DNA from: Lithobates sylvaticus
Taxonomy: Eukaryota; Chordata; Amphibia; Anura; Ranidae
Direction of reading: 5' to 3'
NCBI GenBank assembly: GCA_028564925.1
Contig: CM053026.1
Location: forward strand, 127,559,150 to 127,623,149
DNA: 64,000 nucleotides
Positions 22,482 through 33,156 of this stretch are shown in pieces. Both the position numbers and the translations under genes were made by a program. Numbering within the stretch: position 1 is the first letter of the stretch; each line of letters begins with the position of its first letter. Below the pieces are notes generated by a model. That model did not search any database. It saw only the letters and a list, made by a program, of their open reading frames with translations, and was not told the origin of the DNA.

Positions 22482-25427
22482 ATGGAGGATGAAGATACTG
22501 TATGCCTGCTGGATCAAGAGACATTTATTGGAATGGTCAAGGAGCACCCCTGTCTCTATGATACCAGAGATCCCACGTATAAGCTCAGAGCGAGCAAGAG
22601 GAGGGCATGGACCCAGATTGCCATGAAAGTTTTCTCAAACTGGGCAGACCTAACTGGCCATGTTAAGGATGTAAAAGGTAAGATAAACCCCTGCAAACAT
22701 TAGTACATTATAGAAAAACAGTACCACTTCACACCTGGGGCCAATTATGACATTTCTCTCCTACATGTAAAATCCATAATTTCTTGGCTAGAAAATGACA
22801 TAGAACCCCAAATATTATATATGATTTTTTAGAAAAGACCCTAGAGAATACAATGTCGGTCGTTGCAACTTTTTATATTGCACGGTATTTTCGCAGCAAT
22901 TATTCAAATACGTTTTTTTTCGTGCTTAAAAAAAAAAGTAAAGTTATCACAATTTTGTTGCATAATGTCAAAGATGAAGATACGGCGAGTAAATAGATAC
23001 CCAACATATGAAAAAGTCATGCAAGCCGCATCTTTGGAGCGCTAAGCGCCCCTTCCCATTAAAAAAAATGTGGCAGCGCTCCAAACCCGCCTGCAAAGAG
23101 CCTCTGCAGCGGCAATTTGCGTGCCTTTCTAACCCTTTTTCGGCCGCTAGCGGGGCACTTTTTAACCCCCGCTAGCGGCCGAAAAAGGGTTAAAACAAGC
23201 TGCCCCATTGATTTTAATTGGTAGGAGCAGTGAATAAACCGCTCCTTCACCGATCCAAAGATGCTGCTAGCAGGACTTTTTCTTACCGTCCTGCTAGCGC
23301 AAAGGAGTCACTTTTGTCAGGCGCTATACAGGCGACTGAAAAACGCCTCAGTGTGAAAGGGGCCTATGCATAGGACTATGAGTATAGTATAGTCAGCATG
23401 TCACAAATACATGATGGCACACTCTGACCCCTAGTGTATATTGTATGGATACTGCACACAAAGATAAATATATATTTAAAAAAAAAACACGGAACTTCTT
23501 CACAATAAATCAAGCAATTTTATTAATTATTCACCTAGCATAGTATACGGTTTTATTATTATAACAAAGAAATAATTTATTGAATTGCCTCAAGCTGCCA
23601 TGGGACCTGTCCTGCTGGAGACATGAAGTAGGATGCAAATTGATCCCTGACATGTGTCCCTTGTCTGTTTCCACGCACACCGGTCCAATGCGCTCTTTCC
23701 ATACTCTCAAGTACTGGCTCCTCAAAATCATATCCATCCCGCTGCCTTACAAAATTATGCAATGCACATGAAGCCTTTACAGCAGAGACTGCATTTTGCA
23801 TATTCAGAACAATCGGAGTGTGCAGTACCCGCCATTTATTTGACAATATGCCAAATGCACATTCTACCACACGACGTGCTCGTGTTAGACGGTAATTGAA
23901 CACACTCCTCTGTTCATTTAGATTGTGCCCTGAGTAAGGCCGTAGTAGATGCTCACTCAGAGCAAAGGCCTCATCTCCAACAAACACACTGGGTAGGGGA
24001 GGGCCATTTGTGCCCGGGAGTGGCCTGCTTGCCGGAAGGTCCAGACAATCGGTACGTAGGAGGTGTCCAAATGAGGAATTGTTAAAAATAGCCGAGTCAG
24101 CGCTGCTGCCATACGAACCAATGTCAATGTACCGGAAGCAATAATTGGCATCCGCAACCGCCATCAAAACAAAAGAAAAATATTTTTTATAGTTGAAGTA
24201 TTGGCTTCCGCTTCCCATGGGCTTAATGATCCTGATATGTTTCCCATCGATTGCTCCGACACAATTAGGGAAATTGCAGCGTTGCAGGAAAACCTCTGAT
24301 ATCTGTGACCACTCTTCTGATGTCGGTTTTTTAAACACGATATCCTTCAAAATCTCCCAAATTGCAGAGCAGGTGTCACGGACTATATAACTAGCTGTTG
24401 ATTTCCCTATCCGAAAGCTATAGTGCAGACTTGATATAGATTGTCCAGTTGCTAGGTACCTACAAAGAAATAAATATATATATTTTAATTTGTGTTTTGA
24501 CAGTTAAAATGCTAAAACTGAAGTGGAAAAGCTTACGGGATGCCTACACACGACATGTACGCCTGACCAGGGAATGTAGGAGTGGATCTGCAGCATGTGC
24601 TCCAAGAGAGTACATGTATGCTAGAGAACTGGAGTTCCTTCGGCCATTGGTGGCTTTGGGGCGGTAAGCTATCATCTGTACGAATGTCATTAACAAATGT
24701 AAAGAGAAAGTTCTAATAATTAATTCCTATTTTCAGTACTGAAAACAGCTGGGAGGACAGCTCCCAAAATAATTTGGACCCACAAGCAAGCCAGGCATCA
24801 GGCGGTGAACAAGAAGGACAAGATCCGGAGAGCCAGTTGTCTACTCCAGCACGCTCTACAGCAACAACACCTGTGGGAGACCGTGACGAGGAGTCCACAC
24901 CACCTATTCCTGTTCGTGTGCCAGCTAGAGGAACACGAAGGAGGGCTCCGGAACCGGATTTTAATAGAATGCTCGACATTATGGCCGGTATGTCGGACAG
25001 GATGACCAGCAATAGGTCCCATGTACAAGTGTCTGCTAGGTGTCTGGAAGGTCTGATGGAGAAGGTTCCATCAGAGCTCCAGGCAGACATGCTGTCAGGC
25101 ACTATACGCTACATTGCGACCTTCATCCCGCCGACCACCACATATAGGTCCTCTGAACCTCCCCCACCATATGGTCCTTATGCTAATCCCCCCCCGCCCC
25201 ATCTGCCAGCACTTCCTCGGTTTTCAGCACCACCTCCTAATTACCCTCCTCTGCCTACACCGCCACCAACCAACTACTACCGTCTGCCAACACCACCACC
25301 ACCTTCTAATTGGCAGCCCAATGACCATGCATCTACCTCCACCTGGTCACAATATGGCCATGCCATGAATGTGGTCAATGCACCTAACGAGGGAGTCAAC
25401 TCCTCCCAAACCTTTCAGCACCTCTGA
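22482..25427 (+). CDS. MADF-type DNA-binding protein of Harbinger, three exons
   Basis: Exons by my reading are 22482-22677, 24504-24663 and 24737-25427 (1047 nt, 348 codons plus stop). Donors are GTAAGA and GTAAGC; acceptors are TTTTGACAG and TATTTTCAG, and all junctions keep frame. Residues about 10-115 form a MADF domain: FIGMVKEHPCLYD, then ASKRRAWTQIAMKV, then, across the first intron, LKWKSLRDAYTRH. The tail is rich in Pro, Ser and Gln, with a short helix near RCLEGLMEKVPSELQADM that could serve as the BESS-like or partner-binding part. In known Harbinger elements this protein binds the element ends and carries the transposase into the nucleus. That role is inferred here. An AATAAA signal lies at 25535-25540. 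Confidence 0.88.
23035..23364. mobile_element. Harbinger-like MITE, GGCCCCTTTCACAC family, left-truncated
   Basis: The right end CAGTGTGAAAGGGGCC and the interior CGGCCGAAAAAGGGTTAAA and AAGATGCTGCTAGCAGGAC match the complete copy at 36298-36740. The left terminal repeat is missing or degraded. It sits in the first intron of the MADF gene, downstream of the transposase stop codon, so it should not disturb either frame. Confidence 0.75.
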
Positions 25428-26354
25428 TTTTTTTTTTTTTTTTTTTTATGAGCTACGTTAGCTCCGGTTGAGCTGTATATTTTTCAAATTAAAAAAAAAA
25501 GAGAATAAGTTATATTTAGTTAATATTTGATAGTAATAAATAAAGTTTTTTGTTTAATATTAAAATTGTGTGATCGGATGTTTATTTTTCCCTCAATTCT
25601 TTACAAAAGTAGGAATTTTATTATAATAATCATTGTAATATGTTATTTTTCGCAGATGAAATGTGTATACCACTAATAACGCCCCAAAATACATACATTG
25701 CACTGATGACACGTGGCACTGACAGGTGGTACTGATACGTGGAACTGGGGACACGTGGCACTAACATGTGGCAATGATGACATGTGATATTGACAGGTGG
25801 CATTGATACGTGGCACTGATGATACGTGGCACTGGGGACACGTGGCACTAACAGGTGGCAATGATGACACATGACACTGACAGGTGGTATTGATACGTGG
25901 CACTGGGGACACGTGGCACTGGGGACAAAAAGAAATAAGAAGAATTTACCTCAGTGTGATGATTAGTCGTTCCACTGGGGGTATACTGTTCCGGAAATAG
26001 GTGTCCATTCTTTGCAACCGGCTACTGAGTAAACCCAGTAACTCATCAAAGCTGTGAGCAAGAAATATGGGGTTTATTAGTGGACATTATAAGACAGGAA
26101 CAATGTCAAACATCATGAATCCAAATTACTTTGACTAACCTTTTTATGGACATCCTTGTGTAGTCCAAGAATTTCTCATCATGCTCACGTAGATCACTAT
26201 ACATGACCCAAAATTGGCCTCTCTCTTCACGTTCGGCAATTACTGGGTGGATCCAATATCTGCGTGCCCTCTTCTTTCTCCTCTCTCTTTCATGTAGAAA
26301 GTATGAGGTAACCGTGGCTGCTGCCAGAAAACACGCCATCTCATTGTCACTCAT
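23577..26354 (-). CDS. Harbinger DDE transposase (HARBI1-like), three exons
   Basis: Exons on the minus strand are 26354-26140, 26051-25950 and 24459-23577 (1200 nt, 399 codons plus stop). Joining them gives RMSIKSFDELL across the first junction and TLRYLATGQSI across the second, the expected HARBI1-like sequence. The N-terminus has the family signature RRYWIHPV...RGQFWVMYSDLREHDEKF. The RNase-H-like core carries the likely catalytic triad D177 (AIDGKHIR), D268 (VGDEAFAL) and E305 (RRVVECAFG), with 36 residues between the last two as in the family. The enzyme would cut the ends and insert at TWA sites. A minus-strand AATAAA at 23524-23519 follows the stop. No lesion was found in the joined frame. 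Confidence 0.93.
25590..25922. repeat. Minisatellite block shared with the TTAA element at 55.5 kb
   Basis: 25590-25690 (CAATTCTTTACAAAA, ATTGTAATATGTTATTT, ATGTGTATACCAC, CGCCCCAAAATA) resembles 56065-56190, and both are followed by a GTGGCACTGA-type tandem array (here about 25700-25922). It lies in the second intron of the transposase gene. Frames across it (CHQCHVS-like) are spurious. Confidence 0.75.
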
Positions 26355-26639
26355 CTTTGTGCAGAAGATAGTACAATATGGAGCAGGAAGCACAATGATG
26401 ACCCGGTAGTACAGTATTCACCCAGGAAGCAGATGAACAAAATCTAAAAACATAGCAACAAATGATGACAGTGATGATCATTTTACCTATTGGCTATCCA
26501 GAAAAACGATGAAGTTGAAAAACGCCTGAAAACGATGTATGCTAATGTGCAAAAACGACCGTATTCGCGCGACAAAACGCCGGTAAAAACGCCGGTAAAA
26601 ACGCTCGTTCCGCTACGCTCAGGTGTGAATGCAGCCTAA

Positions 26640-28689
26640 GTGGTATACACATCATTTCTGTTTAGTAAATACTAAAACATACTACCGTGTTGGTTTCCTT
26701 TAGTTTGTTGCAGAATCAGACAAAAAGCCCAAAAGAAAAAAGAAAAACAGGTTTTAATATGCTTTAACTGTAAAAAATAAATAGATAAAAAGCCAAAGAT
26801 GAATTGCTGTGGTACATTTGTTTTTCTAACATTTTTATCTGTTCAGTAAAAACTTTCTGCCATGTGGCTTGGTTCACATCTACATGGCTGTATTTGCTTG
26901 AACATAGCAAGCCCATTCATTTCGTACCTCCTGAAAATGCAGGGAAAAGGTCCTTGCACCTTTTCAGAAAATGTAGCCACAGGGAAACCGCATAGAACAG
27001 TGTGGGAAACCCTGATGCAGTTTCCAGTGCATGGGGGTGCCATTAGGATTATTGGGACCCCTACGCATCTCCTAAGCAGCAGCGCTTTATTCTCTGCGGG
27101 TGCACCCACTCAGATGTGAACCTAGCCTTATTGTCTATGAGCCATTATTAAGAAATGCAGGTTTGCCCTGCTGTCAAGTGAAATGAACAGCACATTCTCA
27201 TTTTGCAACCTTCCCGATCTCAAAAGACATCAACACAAATTTCCAAAGGATGCATTAAATGCTTTAAACTTTATTATTGTGCAACAATATATTTCTGTGT
27301 GATCACCTTAGATTGTCAGGGGTAGTCTTCCTGTACATGCATTCTTCCCATTCTCTTTTTATCCATTCTCACCTCTCACCTTTTTTTCTTGATTCATCAT
27401 ATCTGTTTTTCTTTTTTTTCAATTTAAATGTTTTATTTTTCTATGTTTTAGCACATCCTTGATTACTGTATTACCCAGTATACTTTAAAAACTTTTTTTT
27501 ACATCTGATTAATGTATTTCAGTAACGAAACCACATATGCAAATTATGTCTAATTCGTTTTTGTTAAAGTAAATCTAATTAGCATTTGAAAAATTTAGAG
27601 CATTGTACATCAGAAACTGGCATGTTAATCTACAAGAAGATACAATAATGTGGCAGTAATCCACATCTGTGTTTGTTATAAGACACTCATAGTCCAGTGC
27701 CAAGGACAGCATGGTGATGGTGTAGCACTTAGGTTAAACATTTACATCCTATGTTCACTTATTTGTTTCCCCATCTGGTTACCGTACTTATAAAAGCAGC
27801 AACAACAAAGAGCAAGGGGTAAGAAGGCCTGTTGACAAAGGTCATATGACTTTCTACAGACCAAGCAGGGAACTATCATCTTCATGTTCTCTTCAGACCT
27901 GTGACTTGTGAATTCAATGGTGTAATGGCAACCTACCAAATGTTTGCAATAACTTTCAAGTAATATAGGCTAAGATGAAACGGAAACAATTCTATAAAAA
28001 TAATTCAAGTTAACATGTGCATAGGGCATTATGCATGCCAAAATCAGTCATGTTGCTGGCAGGTAATTATTGGTTGTTAAGCCAATATACATAAAGTGCA
28101 TTTGAGCTCAAAAAGTGAAGATTTGCTACATCATAGGGAACATTAAAAAAATATTTTTGGTAGTTAAGCAGTACTCTCACAGTTCTACCTTCTGCCTTGA
28201 ATCCCTCTTCAAAAGAGCAGTGCACATCCTGTGCCTTAACCTTTGTAGTTCTATATCTGCAGTGACATTTAGGACACTGTGCATTTTGTTTGCTAATCTT
28301 AGGAGAAATTGGAGTGAGATTTCCTGATGTCACAAAAGTACTGCTTACCCTTCTCCTTGCTGGAGTAGAAACTGTAGTAGAACCTGCAGTGGAAGGATCT
28401 CTCTGTTTCATATTATTCATTCTGTAAATCTCTGGTTCTTTTACCTATCTTGTAGCTTCTTTAATATTCACCCACCAGTCAATAGTGGGACAGCTGTGAC
28501 ATGAGAAAGCAAAGATCTGCCTCTACTAAGATAGTCACCTCTATGCAGACACAGCGTAGAACACGGCATGGTAAGTCGGTAATAGGGAAAAAAAATTGGT
28601 GCCAGGAGATCACAGACAATACTAATAACTAGTCTTTTGCCCTGTTTATCTTTCTTGGACACTGCTGTCATGTACCTGGTTGTAGAGCC
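26640..28689. other. Unassigned sequence
   Basis: About 2 kb. A 117-codon minus frame at 28420-28067 contains CPKCHCRYRT but no domain I can name, and no flanking exons. I leave it uncalled. Confidence 0.4.
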
Positions 28690-29190
28690 TGACATGATAA
28701 GGGAGGCCTTTTCTTAAAGCTTCATATCAGTGACCATCGGTAGTGAGACAGTGGTCGCAAGAGCACAGTGAGGTAAGCGTGCCTGTAAGATGTCCAGCAG
28801 ACTTTACAGGTAATGGCTGGCACTTCAGAAAAATCCTGAAAGCAGGCAGCAGGCTGGCAGTTAATCGACAGGCAGGTGACTGTCCGTGGGTTCCAGACAG
28901 GCTGATGGGCACTAGCTATGGCAGATGACCAGCAAGGACCAGGTAAGTAGCATGCTGGTCAGGAGATGAAGAGCAGACAGATAAGACAGGATGCATATTC
29001 AGGCAAGAAACTGGCACAGGAACACAAGAAACACTGTGGGTCAGACAACAACTGACTAGTACAGCTGCTGCACTTAAATAATCCACTCCACTTGGCACCA
29101 GTAATAGTGGCTGGTGCGTGTGCACAGCAAAACGAGCACCCGCAGGCCCACGCCTGCACATCTGTATGTGCCTCGGAGCTTTATTTCTAC
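28690..29190 (-). mobile_element. LTR-like repeat, family A (copy 2)
   Basis: Read on the minus strand it has CpG-rich sequence, then GGATTATTTAAGTGCAGCAG (TATA-like), then CT-rich sequence, the order seen at 10480-11075. Ends are not defined. No internal genes; a fossil. Confidence 0.4.
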
Positions 29191-29883
29191 TATGGCCAAT
29201 ATTTCCCTGACAACAGCTTTCATTGTTTAGTTTTCAGTCAGCCATACCTGTAGGACCATAGCTAAACAAATCCAAAAATTGTAGCGCTGATACAAATAAG
29301 GAGGTGAGTGTATGTCACGACACTCTAAACCAAAGGATCGGTGATAAAACCGAAACTGTGAATAGTGATTCTGGAAGTGACCCAGTGAGAATCAAAATAA
29401 TGTATATAAAGTTCAAATTAATAAATATAAAGTTCATGAGAGTGATAACATCAACTGGTGAGTCCCTCTGGTAAACTCAATAGGGAGAGCTGGAAAAAAG
29501 GCTTGACTGATGTCACTGTGAGGCGTATGTACTCTTACCAGAAACGTTGGATGTGGGAACCGTACGGCATCCACATCAGACAGGCTTAGGGATGGAGAGT
29601 CTTGCATCTAGGGGAGACCACCTCAAGCTGGAACTCAGACGGCTTCCGAAACAGGACACTGGATCAGTCAGCAGCAGCAAGGTATACTCGGCGTCCGGTC
29701 ATCCGATGGTCACAAGGATGGTCCCAAAGACCGAGGAAATAGGATAAAAAATGGAGACAACTCCGATGGTGCAGGTCAGACGGACATGGATTTATTCACA
29801 TATTCATGTGACAAATTTAAAAATGAATAAAATCTCGAGAAAATATAAAATAATACGGCAATATGAGGGGTGTGAGACAGCAG

Positions 29884-29920
29884 GCCCGACGCATTTCGAC
29901 TAAAAGTCTTCCACAGGGGC
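29884..29920 (-). ncRNA. Hammerhead-like ribozyme motif (left arm, mirror copy)
   Basis: The mirror image of the right-arm motif: same CTGTGGA core strand and GAC/GTC stem II. GAAA is followed by T instead of C, which breaks one stem III pair. The two motifs face away from each other across the palindrome centre. Confidence 0.5.
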
Positions 29921-29936
29921 ATATCTCCAGAGATAT

Positions 29937-29973
29937 GCCCCTGTGGAAGACTTTTAGTCGAAACGCGTCGGGC
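29937..29973 (+). ncRNA. Hammerhead-like ribozyme motif (right arm)
   Basis: Stem I GCCC (29937-29940) pairs with GGGC (29970-29973). The core strand is CTGTGGA (29941-29947). Stem II is GAC/GTC around TTTTA (29949-29959). GAAA is at 29960-29963. A minimal stem III closes over GC, with the cleavage-type GTC at 29967-29969. The canonical core is CUGANGA, so the A6 position is U here and the motif is probably weak or dead. The short stem III matches hammerheads described in Penelope-like elements, which act as dimers. Confidence 0.6.
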
Positions 29974-30691
29974 CTGCTGTCTCACACCCCTCATATTGCC
30001 GTATTATTTTATATTTTCTCGAGATTTTATTCATTTTTAAATTTGTCACATGAATATGTGAATAAATCCATGTCCGTCTGACCTGCACCATCGGAGTTGT
30101 CTCCATTTTTTATCCTATTTCCTCGGTCTTTGGGACCATCCTTGTGACCATCGGATGACCGGACGCCGAGTATACCTTGCTGCTGCTGACTGATCCAGTG
30201 TCCTGTTTCGGAAGCCGTCTGAGTTCCAGCTTGAGGTGGTCTCCCCTAGATGCAAGACTCTCCATCCCTAAGCCTGTCTGATGTGGATGCCGTACGGTTC
30301 CCACATCCAACGTTTCTGGTAAGAGTACATACGCCTCACAGTGACATCAGTCAAGCCTTTTTTCCAGCTCTCCCTATTGAGTTTACCAGAGGGACTCACC
30401 AGTTGATGTTATCACTCTCATGAACTTTATATTTATTAATTTGAACTTTATATACATTATTTTGATTCTCACTGGGTCACTTCCAGAATCACTATTCACA
30501 GTTTCGGTTTTATCACCGATCCTTTGGTTTAGAGTGTCGTGACATACACTCACCTCCTTATTTGTATCAGCGCTACAATTTTTGGATTTGTATGCTTCTT
30601 GGACTTTGTTTGTTTTGTTTGTTAGCAGCTTTTACATTGTTTAATTTGATTAGCGCGGTGTTCCCCCAAATCTATTCGGACCATAGCTAAA

Positions 30692-30849
30692 GACTGCTTA
30701 AATCTGGAAATGCTGGAATTTCATAATCAAATGATATGGTTCAGTTTTTTTGGATACACCCTAATAATAGTCACCTTCTGTGTTACAGTACCACCAACAG
30801 GAGCCATGAGCTTGTATAGAAGAGCATGAAACAGGTGGCCCAAACAACA
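30692..30849. other. Unassigned spacer
   Basis: Short stretch between the palindrome and the Tc1 relic. Confidence 0.4.
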
Positions 30850-30851
30850 TA

Positions 30852-32167
30852 CAGTATCTCACAAAAGGGAGTAAACCCCTCATATTTTTGTAAATATTTT
30901 ATTATATCTTTTCATGTGACAACACTGAAGAAATTACACTTTGCTACAATGTAAAGTAGTGAGTGTACAGCTTGTATAACAGTGCAAATTAATTTGCTGT
31001 CCCCTCAAAATAACTCAACACACAGTGACTCGTTAGTGTTACAAGGTCTCAGGTGTGAATGGGGAGCAGGTGTGTTAAATTTGGTCTTATCGCTCTCACT
31101 CTCTCATACTGGTCACTGGAAATTTAACATGGCACCTCATGGCAAAGAACTCTCTGAGGATCTGAAAAAAGAATTGTTGCTCTACATAAAGATGGCCTAG
31201 GCTATAAAAAGATTGCCAAGACCCTGAAGCTTATCTGTAGCATGGTGGCCAAGACCATACAGCAGTTTAACAGGACAGGTTCCACTCAGAACAGGCCTCG
31301 CCATGGTTGACCAAAGAACTTGAGTGCATGTGCTCAGTGTCATATCCAGAGGTTGTCTTTGAAAAATAGATGTATGAGTGCTGCCAGCATTGCTGCAGAG
31401 GTTGAAGGGGTGGGGAGGGGGGTCAGCCTGTCAGTGCTCAGACCATATGCCGCAAACTGAATCAAATTGGTCTGCATGGCTGTCGTCCCAGAAGGAAGCC
31501 GCTTCTAAAGATGATGCACAAGAAAGCCTGCAAACACTTTGCTGAAGACAAGCAGACTAAGGACATGGATTACTGGAGCCATGTCGTGTGGTCTGATAAG
31601 ACCAAGATAAACTTATTTGGTTTAGAAGGTGTAAAGCATTGTGTGGCGGCAACTAGACGAGGAGTAAAAAGACAAGTCAACAGTTAAGCATTGTGGAGGG
31701 AGTGCCATGGTCTTGGGCTGCATGAGTGCTGCCAGCCCTGGGGAACTACAGTTCATTGAGAGAACTATGAATGCCAACATGTACTGTGACATACTGAAGC
31801 AGAGCATAATCCCCTCCCTTCTGAGACTGGGCTGCAGGGTATTATTCCAACGACCCCAGACACACCTCCAAGACAACCACTGCCTTGCTAAAGAAGCTGA
31901 GGGTAAAGCTGATGGACTGCCCAAGAGAGTTAAGGCAGTGCTGGAAAATAATGGCGGCCATACAAAATATTAACACTTTGAGCCCAATTTGGACATTTTC
32001 ACTTAGGGGTGTACTCACTTTTGTTGCCAGCGATCAATGGCTGTGTGTTGAGTTGTTTTGAGACGACAGCAAATTTACACTGTTATACAAGCTGTACACT
32101 CACTACTACTACTTTACATTTTTGTAGCAGTGTCATTTCTTTAAAGTTGTCACATGAAAAGATATAT
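30852..32167 (+). mobile_element. Tc1-like transposon relic
   Basis: The left end after TA reads CAGTATCTCACAAAAGGG, with long terminal arms. Phrases from the left arm such as GTGAGTGTACAGCTTGTATA recur reversed at 32085-32105, and GTCACATGAAAAGATATA at 32149-32166 pairs with the left arm. The last part of the right terminus is missing. Confidence 0.85.
31128..31975 (+). pseudogene. Tc1-like transposase remnant
   Basis: Starts MAPHGKELSEDLKKELLLYIK, the paired-type DNA-binding N-terminus, and stops after 24 codons. Later pieces in other frames carry the catalytic neighbourhood (VWSDKTKINLF-like near 31590; GAMVLGCMSAASPGELQFIE at about 31705-31760). Several frame changes make it dead. A Tc1 enzyme would cut at TA sites. 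Confidence 0.8.
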
Positions 32168-32342
32168 TTTTTTATTTTTATCATTAAAGTTGAAGATGAA
32201 AGTATGGGATCTTGCAATTAGCAAGCGGGATCATTCAACTAAAGTCAAGATCTCACACTTTACTGTGCAATTTCCATTTGCAGCTTTATGTTTTTGTACA
32301 TGTAATGTTGTGTTAACAGCTTTTTTCACTAGGATCTCTTAA

Positions 32343-32377
32343 AGTGGTTCTACAGGCAGAAGTTTTTTTTATCTTAA
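32343..32377. mobile_element. Left end of another TTAA-type MITE
   Basis: TTAA at 32339-32342 followed by AGTGGTTCTACAGGCAGAAG, the start style of frog TTAA MITEs. The next TTAA element begins 35 bp later, so this one appears interrupted or truncated. Its right end was not found with confidence. Confidence 0.4.
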
Positions 32378-32853
32378 AGTGTAAGTAAACCCCCGTATTT
32401 TTTCAGCCATGGAAGCTGCCATCTTTGCCTCTGTTTAATCTACAACTGCCATGATGCTGCACATGTGATTAGTTATGACACCAGCCATTGGATGGTTTGA
32501 CAGTTTGGTTGAGAGCAAAACCAATGGGAGCATTACATTTCCGGCAGCCCCCTCAGCCTCCCTAATATCTGAGTCCTATCTCCATCCAGCGATGTTGCAC
32601 AAGAGCATTGGCTGTGCGGGACTCTCCCTCCTAATTGGCTGAGACTTAGCAGTGGGCACCATTGGCTTCCGCTGCTGTCAATCAAAGTCAGTGAGCCAAT
32701 AAGGAGATAGAGAGGGGGTGGGGTCGAGCCGTGGCTCCGTGTCTGAATGGACACACAGAACAGTGCCCCAAAGCAAGCGGAGGGAGGGGCCAGGAAACTA
32801 ACTATAACATGTTTGTTATTTTTAAACAAAAAAAACAAGACTTTAATATCATT
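32378..32853. mobile_element. TTAA-flanked MITE, AGTGTAAGTAAACCCC family
   Basis: TTAA at 32374-32377 and 32854-32857. The left end reads AGTGTAAGTAAACCCCCG; the right, reversed, reads AATGATATTAAAGTCTTG, imperfectly matching. 476 bp, non-coding. Confidence 0.6.
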
Positions 32854-32937
32854 TTAAAGTTGACATTTGCCCAGATTTTCTATCTTAATGTATTTACATA
32901 TCTGAAACAAGATTTAAACCAAGCCCTCACTGATATA

Positions 32938-33154
32938 CCCTGTTTCCCCGAAAATAAGACCTAGCGTGATTGTCGGTGATGGCTGCAATATAAGCCCTAC
33001 CCCCCAAATAAACCCTCGTTAAAATCCTTGTAGGTCTTATTTTCAGGGTAGGGCTTATTTTCGGGGAAACAGGGTAGGGCTTATTTGGGGGGTAGGGCTT
33101 ATATTGCAGCCATCACCGACAATCACGCTAGGTCTTATTTTCGGGGAAACAGGG
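32938..33154. mobile_element. TA-flanked palindromic MITE
   Basis: TA at 32936-32937 and 33155-33156. The left end CCCTGTTTCCCCGAAAATAA is matched by its reverse complement at the right end. About 90 bp of each arm pair (AAGACCTAGCGTGATTGTCG on the left), with a short centre. It is typical of TcMar-type fold-back MITEs seen in several vertebrates. Arms are nearly identical, so probably young. Confidence 0.8.
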
Positions 33155-33156
33155 TA

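Larger units (their letters stand above)
22101..26636. mobile_element. Complete-looking PIF/Harbinger DNA transposon
   Basis: The termini match exactly over more than 20 bases. The left starts GGCTGCATTCACACCTGAGC and the right is its reverse complement. The 3-bp target duplication TAA (22098-22100 and 26637-26639) is typical of PIF/Harbinger. The 4536-bp element holds the two genes expected of the superfamily: a DDE transposase and a MADF/Myb-like DNA-binding partner. Both have consistent splice sites and no stop in the joined frames by my reading. Matching termini and intact frames suggest a young copy that could still be active. Confidence 0.93.
29267..30677 (+). mobile_element. Head-to-head palindromic retroposed element with hammerhead motifs
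   Basis: Flanked by a 14-bp exact duplication GGACCATAGCTAAA at 29253-29266 and 30678-30691. Positions 29267-29928 and 29929-30590 are reverse complements with very few mismatches; two were noticed, at the centre and at 29893/29964. An 86-bp unpaired tail, 30592-30677, follows the right arm and contains TTAGCGCGGTGTTCCC. Long duplications point to target-primed insertion, and the asymmetry marks the tail as the 3' end. The arms have no real protein, only mirror-image frames of 66 and 72 codons. It is probably a non-autonomous relative of Penelope-like elements, with an inverted second copy joined at the 5' end. Confidence 0.8.

Noticed and set aside
28067-28420. Host exon with CPKCHCRY motif
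   Set aside because: Single short frame, no flanking splice-linked exons that I could join, no recognised domain.
29547-30310. Two identical 66-codon genes in the palindrome
   Set aside because: They are mirror images forced by the inverted arms and show no recognisable domain.
29267-30590. Palindrome as a pure assembly artefact
   Set aside because: The arms differ at a few bases, one side has an extra tail, and 14-bp duplications flank the whole unit. This favours a real insertion, though long-read confirmation is still needed.
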